From Chloroflexota bacterium (GTDB taxonomy: Bacteria > Chloroflexota > Anaerolineae > DUEN01), in contig JAADGJ010000075.1 of the NCBI GenBank assembly GCA_013152435.1, positions 1-33,738 on the forward strand: a stretch of DNA of 33,738 bases, read 5' to 3'. A program made the position numbers and the translations under genes. This document shows, in pieces, positions 23,079-31,023 of this stretch. Below the pieces are notes generated by a model. That model worked only from the letters and a program-made list of their open reading frames with translations, had not been told where the DNA came from and ran no database searches. Position 1 is the stretch's first letter. Each line of letters begins with the position of its first letter.

Positions 23079-24320
23079 ATGCGGATAGGCTTCGTCAGTA
23101 AACGCTTGGCGGGCACCGACGGCGTCTCCCTGGAGACGGAGAAGTGGGCTCGCGTGCTGCGGCGTATGGGCCATACGTGCGTTTTCCTGGCCGGGGAGCT
23201 GGGACCGGAGTTCCGGCCCGGGCGGGAGGTGCCGGAGATGCATCTCCTCCACCCGATCGCTCGGGAGACGGCCCGCCGGGCGTTCGACGGGGACGCGCCT
23301 GATCCGGCCCTGGACGCTCGGATCGCCGAACATGCCCGGCCGCTGCGGGACGCGCTTCGGCGGTTCCTGCGCGACTTTCGGGTGGAGCTCATCATCGTGG
23401 AGAACGCGCTGGCCATCCCCATGAACCTGCCGCTGGGGGTGGCCCTGACGAGTGTGTTGGAGGAGACAGGCCTTCCGACCATCGCTCATCATCATGATTT
23501 CTACTGGGAGCGGCCGCGCTATCAGCACACTCGCGTACAGGCGTTGTTGGATCGCTGCTTCCCGCCGGACCTGCCGAACGTGCACCACGTGGTCATCAAC
23601 TCCCTGGCACAGGCGGCGTTAAGGCGGCGCCGAGGGCTGGAGAGCGTCGTCGTTCCCAACGTGTTCGACTTCGCTACGCCGCCGGAAGCGGACGCGTATG
23701 GCGCTGATTTTCGCCGGGCCATCGGGTTGGCCCCGGACGATGCCCTGATCCTGCAGCCGACGCGCATCATCCCTCGCAAGGGGATCGAGCTGGCGATGGA
23801 ATTGGTCGCCCGGTTGGACCTTCCGGGCTGTGAATTGGTGGTGACCCATCCGCCCGGCGATGAGGGCATGGAGTATTTTCGGCGCCTGCAGGCGGAGGCG
23901 AAGCGCCTCCACGTCGACGTGTGTTGGGCTTTCGATCGGGTGGAGGAGCAGCGGGGGTATCGGGATGGTCATAAGGTGTATTCGCTTTGGGACGTCTATC
24001 CCCATGCCAACTTCGTCACGTACCCCAGCCGCATCGAAGGGTTCGGCAACGCGCTGTTGGAGGCGGTATACTTCCGACGACCGCTCTTGGTGAATCGTTA
24101 CCCGGTGTATGTGGCCGATATCGCCCCCAAGGGATTCCAGTTCGTGGAGATCGATGGCGCTATCACGGATGCCGCCGTGTCCCAGGTTCGGGGCCTGTTG
24201 GCGGATCCGGCGCGGTGCGAGGCGATGGTAGCCCACAACTACGAGGTCGCCCGCCGCCATTTCTCTTTCGAGACGCTGCAATCGTTGCTGTCCGGGATAT
24301 TGGCCGGGCTGGGCGCTTGA
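23079..24320 (+). CDS. GT4-type glycosyltransferase, possibly mannosylglucosylglycerate synthase
   Basis: A 413-aa GT-B fold enzyme. The N-terminus RIGFVSKRLAGTDGVSLETEKW is the acceptor-side GT4 start. The C-terminal nucleotide-sugar domain has LQPTRIIPRKGIELAMEL and the EX7E motif in SRIEGFGNALLEAVYF. It probably transfers a sugar from an NDP-sugar. Because the next gene looks like a glucosylglycerate synthase, a role in extending glucosylglycerate to mannosylglucosylglycerate, as described in Petrotoga-type pathways, is a reasonable inference. The ATG at 23079 has GAGG 5 nt upstream; GTG at 23073 is an alternative. Downstream spacing to the GT81 gene is 30 nt, so they form an operon. Confidence 0.8.
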   Translation: MRIGFVSKRLAGTDGVSLETEKWARVLRRMGHTCVFLAGELGPEFRPGREVPEMHLLHPIARETARRAFDGDAPDPALDARIAEHARPLRDALRRFLRDFRVELIIVENALAIPMNLPLGVALTSVLEETGLPTIAHHHDFYWERPRYQHTRVQALLDRCFPPDLPNVHHVVINSLAQAALRRRRGLESVVVPNVFDFATPPEADAYGADFRRAIGLAPDDALILQPTRIIPRKGIELAMELVARLDLPGCELVVTHPPGDEGMEYFRRLQAEAKRLHVDVCWAFDRVEEQRGYRDGHKVYSLWDVYPHANFVTYPSRIEGFGNALLEAVYFRRPLLVNRYPVYVADIAPKGFQFVEIDGAITDAAVSQVRGLLADPARCEAMVAHNYEVARRHFSFETLQSLLSGILAGLGA

Positions 24321-24350
24321 GCCCGTTCACAACCTGTTAGGAGGAAGCTC

Positions 24351-25589
24351 ATGGCGTATGCAACTGCTCTGCGCGAGGATGCCCGCCGTCAGTTGGAGGA
24401 GATCGGCCGTGCCGACATCGTGGTCGGCATCCCCAGCTACAACAACGCGGGGACGATCGCGCACGTCGTCCGGATGGCGGCTGAGGGCATGGTGAAGCAT
24501 TTCCCCGACCTGAAGCCCGTCCTCATCAACTCCGATGGCGGCTCGACCGATGGCACGACGGACGTGGTGCGTCGCACGCCGGTGCCCGACGGCGTGCAGG
24601 TCATCGCCACGGTATATCAGGGGGTGCCGGGCAAGGGGAGCGCCTTCCGAGCCATCTTTGAGGCGGCGCGCAGGCTGGGCGCTCAGGCCTGTGTTGTGGT
24701 GGACAGCGACCTGCGCTCCATCACGCCGGAGTGGATCGAGCTGCTGGCGGGCCCGGTGATCCGGCAGGGCTTCGGCTATGTCACGCCGTTCTATGCGCGC
24801 CACAAGTATGATGGCACCATCACCAACAACATCTGCTATCCCATGACCCGCATGTTGTATGGCGTGGACGTGCGCCAGCCCATCGGCGGGGACTTCGGGT
24901 TCTCGGGCTCGCTCCTGGACGTGTATCTGGGTCAGGACGTCTGGGAGACGGACGTGGCGCGCTTCGGGATCGATATCTGGATGACCACGACGGCGATCAA
25001 CCAGGATGTGCGGGTGTGCCAGGCGCATCTGGGGGCCAAGATCCATGATCCCAAAGATCCCGCCGCCGCGCTGGGGCCGATGTTCCGTCAGGTGGTGGGC
25101 ACGCTGTTGGGGATGATGGCGACTTACGAGCGGCGATGGCAGGCGGTGGATCGCGTGCAGCCCACCGCGATGTATGGCCAGCCCAAGGACATCGAGCCGG
25201 AGCCGGTCTCGGTGACGTTGCCCACGATGATCGAGCGGTTCCGCTCCGGCGTGGCCGAGCACGCGGACATCCTGCGTCAGGCGCTGCTGCCGGACACGTG
25301 GCGGCGGGTTGAGGAGGCAGCGCGTCGTTCTCCGGAGGCGTTTGACTTCCCCGCCGAGCTTTGGGTGGACGTGTTGTTCGACTGCGCGGTGGCGTTCAAC
25401 AAGCGCGGGCTGGATCGCACGGCGCTGCTCGACGCCATGACGCCGCTCTACTACGGCCGCACGGCCGGCACCGTGGTCGTCGGGGCGGATATGGACACGG
25501 CCACGTTCGAACGAGAGGTCGTGCAGACGCAGGCGGAGCTGTTTATGCAGGCCAAGCCGGAACTGATCCGCCGGTGGCGCTCCGTTTGA
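24351..25589 (+). CDS. GT81-type glucosylglycerate synthase-like glycosyltransferase
   Basis: A 412-aa GT-A fold enzyme. ADIVVGIPSYNNAGTIAHVV (21-40) is the nucleotide-binding start, INSDGGSTDGT follows, DSD at 118-120 is the metal-binding DXD motif in VVVDSDLRSITPEWI, and KYDGTITNNICYPMTRMLYG with QPIGGDFGFS (177-186) are typical of glucosylglycerate and glucosyl-3-phosphoglycerate synthases. Such enzymes join NDP-glucose to glycerate or 3-phosphoglycerate to make glucosylglycerate, a compatible solute in thermophiles and salt-stressed bacteria. AGGAGG precedes the ATG. A strong terminator follows, so the operon ends here. Whether the acceptor is phosphorylated cannot be decided; no dedicated phosphatase gene is adjacent. 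Confidence 0.83.
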   Translation: MAYATALREDARRQLEEIGRADIVVGIPSYNNAGTIAHVVRMAAEGMVKHFPDLKPVLINSDGGSTDGTTDVVRRTPVPDGVQVIATVYQGVPGKGSAFRAIFEAARRLGAQACVVVDSDLRSITPEWIELLAGPVIRQGFGYVTPFYARHKYDGTITNNICYPMTRMLYGVDVRQPIGGDFGFSGSLLDVYLGQDVWETDVARFGIDIWMTTTAINQDVRVCQAHLGAKIHDPKDPAAALGPMFRQVVGTLLGMMATYERRWQAVDRVQPTAMYGQPKDIEPEPVSVTLPTMIERFRSGVAEHADILRQALLPDTWRRVEEAARRSPEAFDFPAELWVDVLFDCAVAFNKRGLDRTALLDAMTPLYYGRTAGTVVVGADMDTATFEREVVQTQAELFMQAKPELIRRWRSV

Positions 25590-25626
25590 GGGCGGGTGGG
25601 GATACCCGCCATGGAGGGGATACGCG

Positions 25627-25660
25627 AACAGGCCCGGGTGCGCACCCGGGCCTGTTTTAT
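25627..25660. terminator. Intrinsic terminator between convergent genes
   Basis: A perfect 30-bp palindrome (25627-25656, arms AACAGGCCCGGGTGC and its complement) followed by TTTTAT. It should stop the glycosyltransferase transcript and, in reverse, may serve the peptidase gene. Confidence 0.88.
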
Positions 25661-25686
25661 TCCTCTCGCTGTGTTATTCCGACCGA

Positions 25687-26814
25687 CTACGGCAGGAATC
25701 CCAACGGGTTCCTGTGCACGTTGCGGTATCGAATCTCGAAGTGCAGGTGTGGACCGGTGACGTTGCCGGTGCTCCCCACCGACCCGATCCGCTGCCCTTG
25801 TGCCACCGACTCCCCGCGCTTGACGAAGATCTTGCTCAAGTGCGCATAATAGGTGACATAACCGTTGCCGTGGTTGATGATCACCAGGTTCCCGTATCCG
25901 GTTCGGTCCCATCCTGCGAAGGCGACATATCCCGAATCGCTGGCCACCACGGGGGCGCCCGTCCAGGCGCCGATGTCCAGGCCGCGATGCGGCTTTCCCT
26001 GGACCAGCTGGCCGAAGAGGGCCGTGATGCGACCGGTGACGGGCCATACGAACCGGCCGGTGCCCTTGCGGGAGGCCTGTGGGATCGGGCCGCTGTAAGC
26101 CGACACGTAGGGAGGCACCCACGGCTTGATACCGCCGGGGATGATGAGCACTTTGTCCCTGGGCAGCGGGTCGTCGATGCTCTTGAGCCCGTTGGGCTTA
26201 TAGTTGACGATGGTCTCCGGCGTCACCTTGTATTTGCGGGCGATCTCCGTCAGCGTGTCGCCCTCCTCAACGACGTGGTAAACGCCTGAGACGGGCAGGA
26301 TGACCAGCTCCTGCCCCACCCGCAGCAGATCCGGGTTCAATTCCAGGTCGTTGGCCCACTTCACGGTGTCCACACTGATGTCGAACTTCTTGGCGATCCC
26401 GGTGAGGGTGTCGCCGGGGACGACTACATAGCGGATAATCCCCTCGCGCGGTCGGTCGGGGATCTCCGTGATGGGGATCGCCGCGCGCATGAGGCTGCCA
26501 CCGACGCCGCTTCTGGGGCCGCCGCGCGCCGTCCGTGGGAAGGCGTCCGCGGTCGTCGTGGGCTGGGGAGCGGGGGTAGGCAGCCATTGGGAGATCTCCC
26601 AGTCAGGCCACTGGATCTGCGTGAGGCCTAAGACCAGAATGCCCACCAGCAACAGCGCGAGGTGAGAGGCCAGGCGGATAGGAGGGGCATCATTGGGAAG
26701 AAGGGCGGGACGCCGGATCCTCCGTAGAAAGGATGTCGCCGGTGTCGGAGTGGGGGTCCCGGAAGCATGAACCTTAGATATGTGAAACGAACTATCCGTA
26801 GGTGAGGGTTCCAT
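25687..26814 (-). CDS. LysM-containing M23 family peptidase
   Basis: A 375-aa membrane-anchored cell-wall enzyme. A cytoplasmic N-terminus is followed by one transmembrane helix (about 47-66) and a Pro/Thr-rich linker. LysM repeat 1 spans about 128-175 (YVVVPGDTLTGIAKKFDIS) and LysM 2 about 178-227 (YHVVEEGDTLTEIARKYKVT). The LytM/M23 domain has zinc ligands H276 and D280 (HRGLD) and H356/H358 (GPHLHFE), with H325 in YYAHLS. It should cut peptidoglycan cross-bridges or act in division or sporulation-like processes. The ATG at 26814 has AGGGA upstream; longer frames begin before the promoter at 26879-26907 and are excluded, while ATG 26847 remains possible. Confidence 0.9.
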   Translation of the reverse strand: MEPSPTDSSFHISKVHASGTPTPTPATSFLRRIRRPALLPNDAPPIRLASHLALLLVGILVLGLTQIQWPDWEISQWLPTPAPQPTTTADAFPRTARGGPRSGVGGSLMRAAIPITEIPDRPREGIIRYVVVPGDTLTGIAKKFDISVDTVKWANDLELNPDLLRVGQELVILPVSGVYHVVEEGDTLTEIARKYKVTPETIVNYKPNGLKSIDDPLPRDKVLIIPGGIKPWVPPYVSAYSGPIPQASRKGTGRFVWPVTGRITALFGQLVQGKPHRGLDIGAWTGAPVVASDSGYVAFAGWDRTGYGNLVIINHGNGYVTYYAHLSKIFVKRGESVAQGQRIGSVGSTGNVTGPHLHFEIRYRNVHRNPLGFLP

Positions 26815-26852
26815 ACGATCCCTGTTCGGGAGATCTGCTAGAAGCATACGGA

Positions 26853-26872
26853 TGCCCGGGCCTTCCCGGGCA
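26853..26872 (-). other. 5'-end hairpin of the M23 transcript
   Basis: TGCCCGGG, a 4-nt loop, CCCGGGCA. It begins at the predicted first nucleotide of the mRNA, so the transcript would start with a stable stem. Confidence 0.55.
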
Positions 26873-26878
26873 CGAACG

Positions 26879-26907
26879 ATTATAGCATGAGAGCGGGCGT
26901 TTGGGAA
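26879..26907 (-). promoter_or_regulatory. Promoter of the M23 peptidase gene
   Basis: Minus strand TTCCCA (26902-26907), 17-bp spacer, perfect TATAAT (26879-26884). Confidence 0.7.
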
Positions 26908-26988
26908 GGCTTGCAAGCTGACAAAAATCTAACGGAGCGGCTGTAGAGGAAAGGTGCAGGACGGGATGAGGGGCCATCATGGGGATTT

Positions 26989-27864
26989 TTAGCGCTCTTT
27001 GCGGAAGATCAGCGCGAATTGGTGCATCTGATTGGCGACAAAGGTGTAGGGGTAGCCGAACGGGTAGAGGCGCTGCACCTGGTCAGCCCAGATCTTGTAC
27101 CCTCGAAAACGCAGGCCGGGGATCGTCATCAGATTCTCGGTGATGTAGACGTGGAGCATGTTGTGCTCGCCCTCGGTGGGCTGCAGGTCTTTGCAGAAGA
27201 CCACCAGATGCCCCTTGGGGCGTAGCCGCGTCAAGGCCTGTTCCAGGATGTCCCGCAGGGTGGCCAGGAAGCTCTCCCGATCCAGGTTCCCCAGATCGGC
27301 CTCCAGGTCGCTGAACGGGCGCGGCGTCGCCTGGCCGGTTCGCTTGCGCTGCTCTCCCGACCTGGGTCGGGCCATCATGTCCGCATAGGGCGGGTCGGTC
27401 AGGATGAGGTCGAAGGTGCGCTCGGCCACGGCGGGGAAGCGCAGCAGGTCACGGGCGTCCCCGCAGATCATGGTCTGTGCGGGCAGTCCCTCCTGTCGGC
27501 AGACCTCATGGTAAACGTCGACGTACTGGGGGGATAGCTCGATGCCGACGGCGTGTCGCTCCCGGCCCTGCCGGGTCAGCAGGCCGCATCCCAGCAGCGT
27601 GCCCCCCACGCCGGCGAAGGGGTCCAGTACCCATCCCCCGCGTTGGGTGAAGAATTCGATGTAGCGCGCCATTAGCTGGGGCGGTTTCGGCGAGGGGTGG
27701 ATCTTCCTCAGGTCGTGTCCGTAAGACTCGGGGCCCCGTGTGGGGTAGTGGGTGACGTCCACGGAGTTCAGGAAGTAGACCCATTCCGCTCCGCTGAGGT
27801 CGTTCAATCGGTTTCGGGGATCTCGGCCCTGGGGCGCGTCGCGCTGCGAGGGGCGTTGCGCCAT
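26989..27864 (-). CDS. Site-specific DNA methyltransferase (N4/N6 amino type)
   Basis: A 291-aa enzyme. The AdoMet site is GGWVLDPFAGVGGTLLG (76-92) and the catalytic motif is DLILTDPPYADMM (152-164), with motif I before DPPY. The N-terminus has a KIHPSPKPPQLM element, as in many methyltransferases of the N6_N4_Mtase family (PF01555), where it helps form the AdoMet pocket. It should methylate adenine or cytosine amino groups at a DNA site. The start ATG overlaps the rdgB stop (TGATG, 1 base) and has AAGGAGG 6 nt upstream. No restriction gene is in the window, so it may be an orphan methylase with a regulatory role. The recognition site is unknown. Confidence 0.88.
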   Translation of the reverse strand: MAQRPSQRDAPQGRDPRNRLNDLSGAEWVYFLNSVDVTHYPTRGPESYGHDLRKIHPSPKPPQLMARYIEFFTQRGGWVLDPFAGVGGTLLGCGLLTRQGRERHAVGIELSPQYVDVYHEVCRQEGLPAQTMICGDARDLLRFPAVAERTFDLILTDPPYADMMARPRSGEQRKRTGQATPRPFSDLEADLGNLDRESFLATLRDILEQALTRLRPKGHLVVFCKDLQPTEGEHNMLHVYITENLMTIPGLRFRGYKIWADQVQRLYPFGYPYTFVANQMHQFALIFRKER

Positions 27865-28508
27865 CACGCCTCCTTGGGGTCGGGAGAGGGCGTGTCCTCG
27901 AGTTCTGTCAGCATACGTTCCAGGATGGCCCGGGCCGCCTGCGCGGCGCGGGCGCGATGGCTGATGCGGTTCTTCTCCTCGGGCGGGAGCTCCGCCATCG
28001 TCATCCCGCGCTCCGGCAGGTAGAAGACGGGGTCGTAGCCGAACCCGTGCGTGCCGCGCGGCGTCGAGGTGATCTCCCCCTCGCAGCGGCCTTCGGCCGT
28101 CTCGACGCGGCCGTCCGGGGTGGCGATGGCGATGACACATCGGAAGCGGGCGGATCGCCGGTCAGGGGGGACATTGGCCAGGCGTTGCAGGAGCAGGCGA
28201 TAGCGCTCCTCGTCGCTGGCGTCGGGGCCGGCGTAGCGGGCGGAGTGAACGCCCGGCTGGCCATCCAGCGCGTCCACCTCCAGGCCGGAGTCATCGGCCC
28301 AGGTCCAGAGCCCACTCAGCCGTGCGTAGGCGGTCGCCTTGCGGATCGCGTTCTCGGCGAAGGTGTGTCCGGTCTCCTCCACCTCCTCGTGGATTCCCTC
28401 CGTCTCCAAATCGGTGATCTGCATGGGGAGATCGGCCAGGATCTGGCGGTACTCCCGCAGCTTCCCCTTGTTGCGCGTGGCGATCAGCAATTTCTGTGGA
28501 CGTGGCAC
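27864..28508 (-). CDS. rdgB: XTP/dITP diphosphatase (RdgB/HAM1)
   Basis: A 214-aa housecleaning nucleotidase that removes XTP, dITP and ITP from the nucleotide pool. Motifs: [15 protein letters not shown] near the N-terminus, [10 protein letters not shown], the metal site [37 protein letters not shown] and [11 protein letters not shown] chose GTG 28508 because GGAGG lies 4-8 nt before it and the product then begins at the usual place; a 64-codon longer frame runs into the divergent promoter region. The stop overlaps the methyltransferase start, so the two are translationally coupled. Confidence 0.94.
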   Translation of the reverse strand: MPRPQKLLIATRNKGKLREYRQILADLPMQITDLETEGIHEEVEETGHTFAENAIRKATAYARLSGLWTWADDSGLEVDALDGQPGVHSARYAGPDASDEERYRLLLQRLANVPPDRRSARFRCVIAIATPDGRVETAEGRCEGEITSTPRGTHGFGYDPVFYLPERGMTMAELPPEEKNRISHRARAAQAARAILERMLTELEDTPSPDPKEA

Positions 28509-28543
28509 GGGCCCTCCAGCGGGTGGATTGTTTTGCCGGGAAA

Positions 28544-28572
28544 TTGACCCGCTTGTTATCCTAGCATATAAT
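28544..28572 (+). promoter_or_regulatory. Promoter of the prs-like gene
   Basis: TTGACC (28544-28549), 17-bp spacer, TATAAT (28567-28572). It overlaps the rdgB promoter on the other strand. Confidence 0.8.
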
Positions 28573-28586
28573 CCCGGGTGCGGCAA
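28558..28586 (-). promoter_or_regulatory. Promoter of the rdgB/methyltransferase operon
   Basis: Minus strand TTGCCG (28581-28586), 17-bp spacer, TAGGAT (28558-28563). Its -10 falls inside the spacer of the prs promoter, so both polymerases cannot bind at once. Confidence 0.6.
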
Positions 28587-28679
28587 CCAAAGCCACTCTC
28601 TCGCCCGCTTCGTCGTGCGGGGCGGGCGCTCTCGATGCGTCGGGAGGAGAGCTGCGCGGCCGAAGGACAAGGAGAGCTG

Positions 28680-29627
28680 ATGGGTGAACATCCGCTGCAC
28701 CTGTTCTCCGGCACCGCCAATCGCCCTCTAGCTGAGGAGGTGGCGCGGTGCCTTGGGCACACCTTGGGGAGCTGTACGACGACCCGCCTGCCGGATACGG
28801 AGATCCACGTTCAGGTCAACCAGGCGGTACGTGGCGAGGACATCTTCTTTATCCAGCCGTGCTCGGCGCCCGTGAACGAGCATCTCATGGAGCTGCTGCT
28901 GTATGTGGATGCCTTCCGCCGGGCGTCCGCGCACAGCATCACCACGGTGATCCCCTATTTCCCGTATGCCCGTCAGGAGCGTATGACCCGGGGGCGAGAG
29001 GCCATCAGCGCGAAGGTGGTGGCCACCATGCTGGAGGCCCTGGGGGTCAGCCGGGTTCTCTTCGTGGACGTGCATGCGCCGGCCATTCAGGGCTTCTTCA
29101 ACATCCCGGTCGATCCTCTGTCGGCCGTGCCTATCCTGGCCGAGCAATTCCAGAGCGATGAGTTCCGCAACGCCGCCATCGTGGCGCCCGATGTGGGGCG
29201 GGCCAAGCTGGCGGGGAAGTATGCGGAGATCCTGGGCCTGCCGCTGGTGGTGATGCATAAGCGGCGGGATAGCTTTGAGTCGGCCCAGGCCACCCATGTC
29301 GTAGGGGATATCAAGGGCAAGGTGCCCATCGTGATCGACGATTTGATCGCCAGCGGGAGCGTATTGACCCAGCTGCCCGCCTTGGTGGAGGCGGGGGCGG
29401 AGCCACGGATCTACCTGGCGATCACGCATCCGGTGCTGCTGCCGACGGCCCTGAAGCGGCTGGACGATCCCCTCATCGCGAAGCTGATCGTGACGGACAC
29501 GATCTACGTGCCGCCTGAGAAGCGGCATCCCAAGCTACAGGTCGTGTCCATCGCGCCCTTGCTGGCCGACGTGATCGAGCGGATCTATCACGGGCGCTCG
29601 ATCAGCGCCTTGCTGCGATTGACCTAG
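28680..29627 (+). CDS. prs: Ribose-phosphate pyrophosphokinase
   Basis: A 315-aa enzyme, normal length, that makes PRPP from ribose 5-phosphate and ATP for nucleotide, His and Trp synthesis. Motifs: [17 protein letters not shown] start, [29 protein letters not shown], the catalytic flexible loop region [40 protein letters not shown], and the PRPP-binding loop [15 protein letters not shown]. The loop differs from the common VVDDxIxTGGT form, and DVHAPAIQ replaces DLHAGQIQ, so it belongs to a divergent subgroup. The ATG follows AAGGAGAGCTG. The DUF4446 gene follows by 63 nt. Confidence 0.93.
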   Translation: MGEHPLHLFSGTANRPLAEEVARCLGHTLGSCTTTRLPDTEIHVQVNQAVRGEDIFFIQPCSAPVNEHLMELLLYVDAFRRASAHSITTVIPYFPYARQERMTRGREAISAKVVATMLEALGVSRVLFVDVHAPAIQGFFNIPVDPLSAVPILAEQFQSDEFRNAAIVAPDVGRAKLAGKYAEILGLPLVVMHKRRDSFESAQATHVVGDIKGKVPIVIDDLIASGSVLTQLPALVEAGAEPRIYLAITHPVLLPTALKRLDDPLIAKLIVTDTIYVPPEKRHPKLQVVSIAPLLADVIERIYHGRSISALLRLT

Positions 29628-29690
29628 CGGGTCACCGGGATACGGCCCGGCGGGCGTCGAGGCGGCGATTTCGAAGCATTTGAGGAGAGG

Positions 29691-30200
29691 TTGGATACGT
29701 TTCGTTCCGCTTACATACTGCCTTTTGAGCTGATCATACTGCTGGTTCTGATCGCGCTGGGCTTCGTCGTCTACATCCTGTGGCGGCGCGTTCGTGTTAT
29801 GGAGGAGCGGTACGACGCGCTGGTGGAGGGCACCGAGGGAGGAAGCCTGGAGGAGGTGCTGAACCAGCATCTGGAGAGCGTGCGAAGTGCCGTCGCCTCC
29901 GCGGCCGAGGCGGAGGCCATGGTGCGTCGGCTGGCCGAGGAGGGGCGGACGCATCTGCAATATTGCGGCATCGTGCGCTTTAACCCGTTCTCCAACACCG
30001 GCGGTGACCAGAGTTTCTGTATCGCCCTGGCGGACGCGATGGGGCGCGGCGTGGTGATCACCAGCCTGCATGCCCGGGAGGGCACGCGGGTGTACGCCAA
30101 GCCGCTGACCGGCTGGGAGTCGCCGTACCCGCTGACCGACGAGGAGCGGGCGGCGATCCAGCAGGCGTTCAACCGCCAGGAGCCGGTGGCATCGGCCTGA
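29691..30200 (+). CDS. DUF4446 family membrane protein
   Basis: A 169-aa protein. One N-terminal transmembrane helix (about 12-31, FELIILLVLIALGFVVYIL), a charged coiled-coil-like stretch (about 32-88), then the conserved DUF4446 domain with YCGIVRFNPFSNTGGDQSFCIALADAMGRGVVITSLHAREGTRVYAKPL. Function unknown; the family is common in Firmicutes and Chloroflexota, often near chromosome-partition or cytoskeletal genes, in line with the bactofilin gene downstream. The start is TTG 29691 with GAGGAG only 3-4 nt before it, so initiation may be weak. Its stop codon TGA directly touches the end of a MITE-like element. Confidence 0.85.
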   Translation: MDTFRSAYILPFELIILLVLIALGFVVYILWRRVRVMEERYDALVEGTEGGSLEEVLNQHLESVRSAVASAAEAEAMVRRLAEEGRTHLQYCGIVRFNPFSNTGGDQSFCIALADAMGRGVVITSLHAREGTRVYAKPLTGWESPYPLTDEERAAIQQAFNRQEPVASA

Positions 30201-30347
30201 GAGCGTGCCTGAGAGGGCTTGTTGCTCCGGCTATGGGGAGGAGCTTCGCCCCTCCGGAAGACGCCTCTCGTCCGCCTCTGACCCGCCCGGCCTCGGCCCA
30301 GATCCTTCGAAGAGGGTCGAAGTTGGGAAAGCGGAGTTCCCGTGGTA
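30201..30347 (-). mobile_element. MITE-like element in reverse orientation (copy 5)
   Basis: Begins with GAGCGTGCCTGAG, the terminal inverted repeat, immediately after the DUF4446 stop codon. Then GGCTTGTTGCTCC, TATGGGGAGG, a GGAGGAGCTTCGCCCCTCC hairpin, CCGGCCTCGGCCCAG and GGGAAAGC follow, all the reverse complement of the intact copies. The far inverted repeat is missing. Confidence 0.8.
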
Positions 30348-30376
30348 TGGTGCGGCGATCACCGCGAAAATGTGGG

Positions 30377-30405
30377 TTGACAGAACGGGCTTAAAGAGCT
30401 ATAGT
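30377..30405 (+). promoter_or_regulatory. Promoter of the bactofilin gene
   Basis: TTGACA (30377-30382), 17-bp spacer, TATAGT (30400-30405). The leader is about 115 nt. The rest of the gap 30348-30524 shows no gene. Confidence 0.75.
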
Positions 30406-30524
30406 ATTTATTGGAATATGGATGCAGATGGGCTCCTGAGATTCTCGGGAGTGGCTCATACGATCCCAGGATAAAGTCGCCACGTGTACGTGGTGTGGCT
30501 GGGGGTGGGGAAAGGACGCTGCCT

Positions 30525-30953
30525 ATGTTCAGTCGAAATCACCAAGGGCCTGAACCGGATGCCATTGAGGTCGTGATCGGGCCGAGGGCCACCTTGAATG
30601 GACATCTGCGCTGCGAGGGCAGTGTGCGGATCGACGGCGTGGTGGAGGGAGGGACGATCGAAACGCCCGCGAATGTGATCATCACCGCCAGTGGTCGGGT
30701 GATGGCGGATATTTATGCTCGCACCGTCTCGGTCTCCGGGGCGTTCAAGGGGATGATCACCGCAGACCGGGTGGAGTTGCTGGAGGGAGGACGCATCTGG
30801 GGGACGGTGCGCGTGGCTTCCTTCCTGCTCGACGATGGTGGATTCATCAGCGGCGAACTCATCATGCAGGGACAGGTTCCCGAGGAGCCCTTCATCATCC
30901 CCCAGCCTGAGGGGGCTGCGATCCCGGTTTTGGAGGGGGAGCACTCCCTCTAG
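30525..30953 (+). CDS. Bactofilin (polymer-forming cytoskeletal protein)
   Basis: A 142-aa protein. Its core (about 14-118) consists of short glycine-punctuated beta repeats such as [28 protein letters not shown] and [44 protein letters not shown], which build the right-handed beta-helix of bactofilins (DUF583). These proteins polymerise without nucleotides into membrane-linked filaments involved in cell shape, wall enzymes or chromosome placement. Unlike many relatives, the N-terminal tail is short, and the C-terminal tail is acidic and proline-containing. GAAAGGA lies 8 nt before the ATG. The gene is monocistronic, with its own promoter and terminator. Confidence 0.93.
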   Translation: MFSRNHQGPEPDAIEVVIGPRATLNGHLRCEGSVRIDGVVEGGTIETPANVIITASGRVMADIYARTVSVSGAFKGMITADRVELLEGGRIWGTVRVASFLLDDGGFISGELIMQGQVPEEPFIIPQPEGAAIPVLEGEHSL

Positions 30954-30985
30954 TCCGTTTCAGCTGGCAAAGGTCGATCGCGATG

Positions 30986-31010
30986 GGCCCGTCCATGGAC
31001 GGGCCTTTTT
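30986..31010. terminator. Intrinsic terminator after the bactofilin gene
   Basis: GGCCCGTCCATGGACGGGCC, a perfect 20-bp palindrome, followed by TTTTT. It lies between the convergent bactofilin and glycosyltransferase genes. Confidence 0.88.
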
Positions 31011-31023
31011 GCGTTTGGAGGGA

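Noticed and set aside
30402-30415. TAGTATTTATTGGA near the bactofilin gene, similar to the origin 19-mer minus one trinucleotide
   Set aside because: It coincides with the -10 box of a 17-bp-spaced consensus promoter and no DnaA box follows, so chance similarity is the simpler reading.
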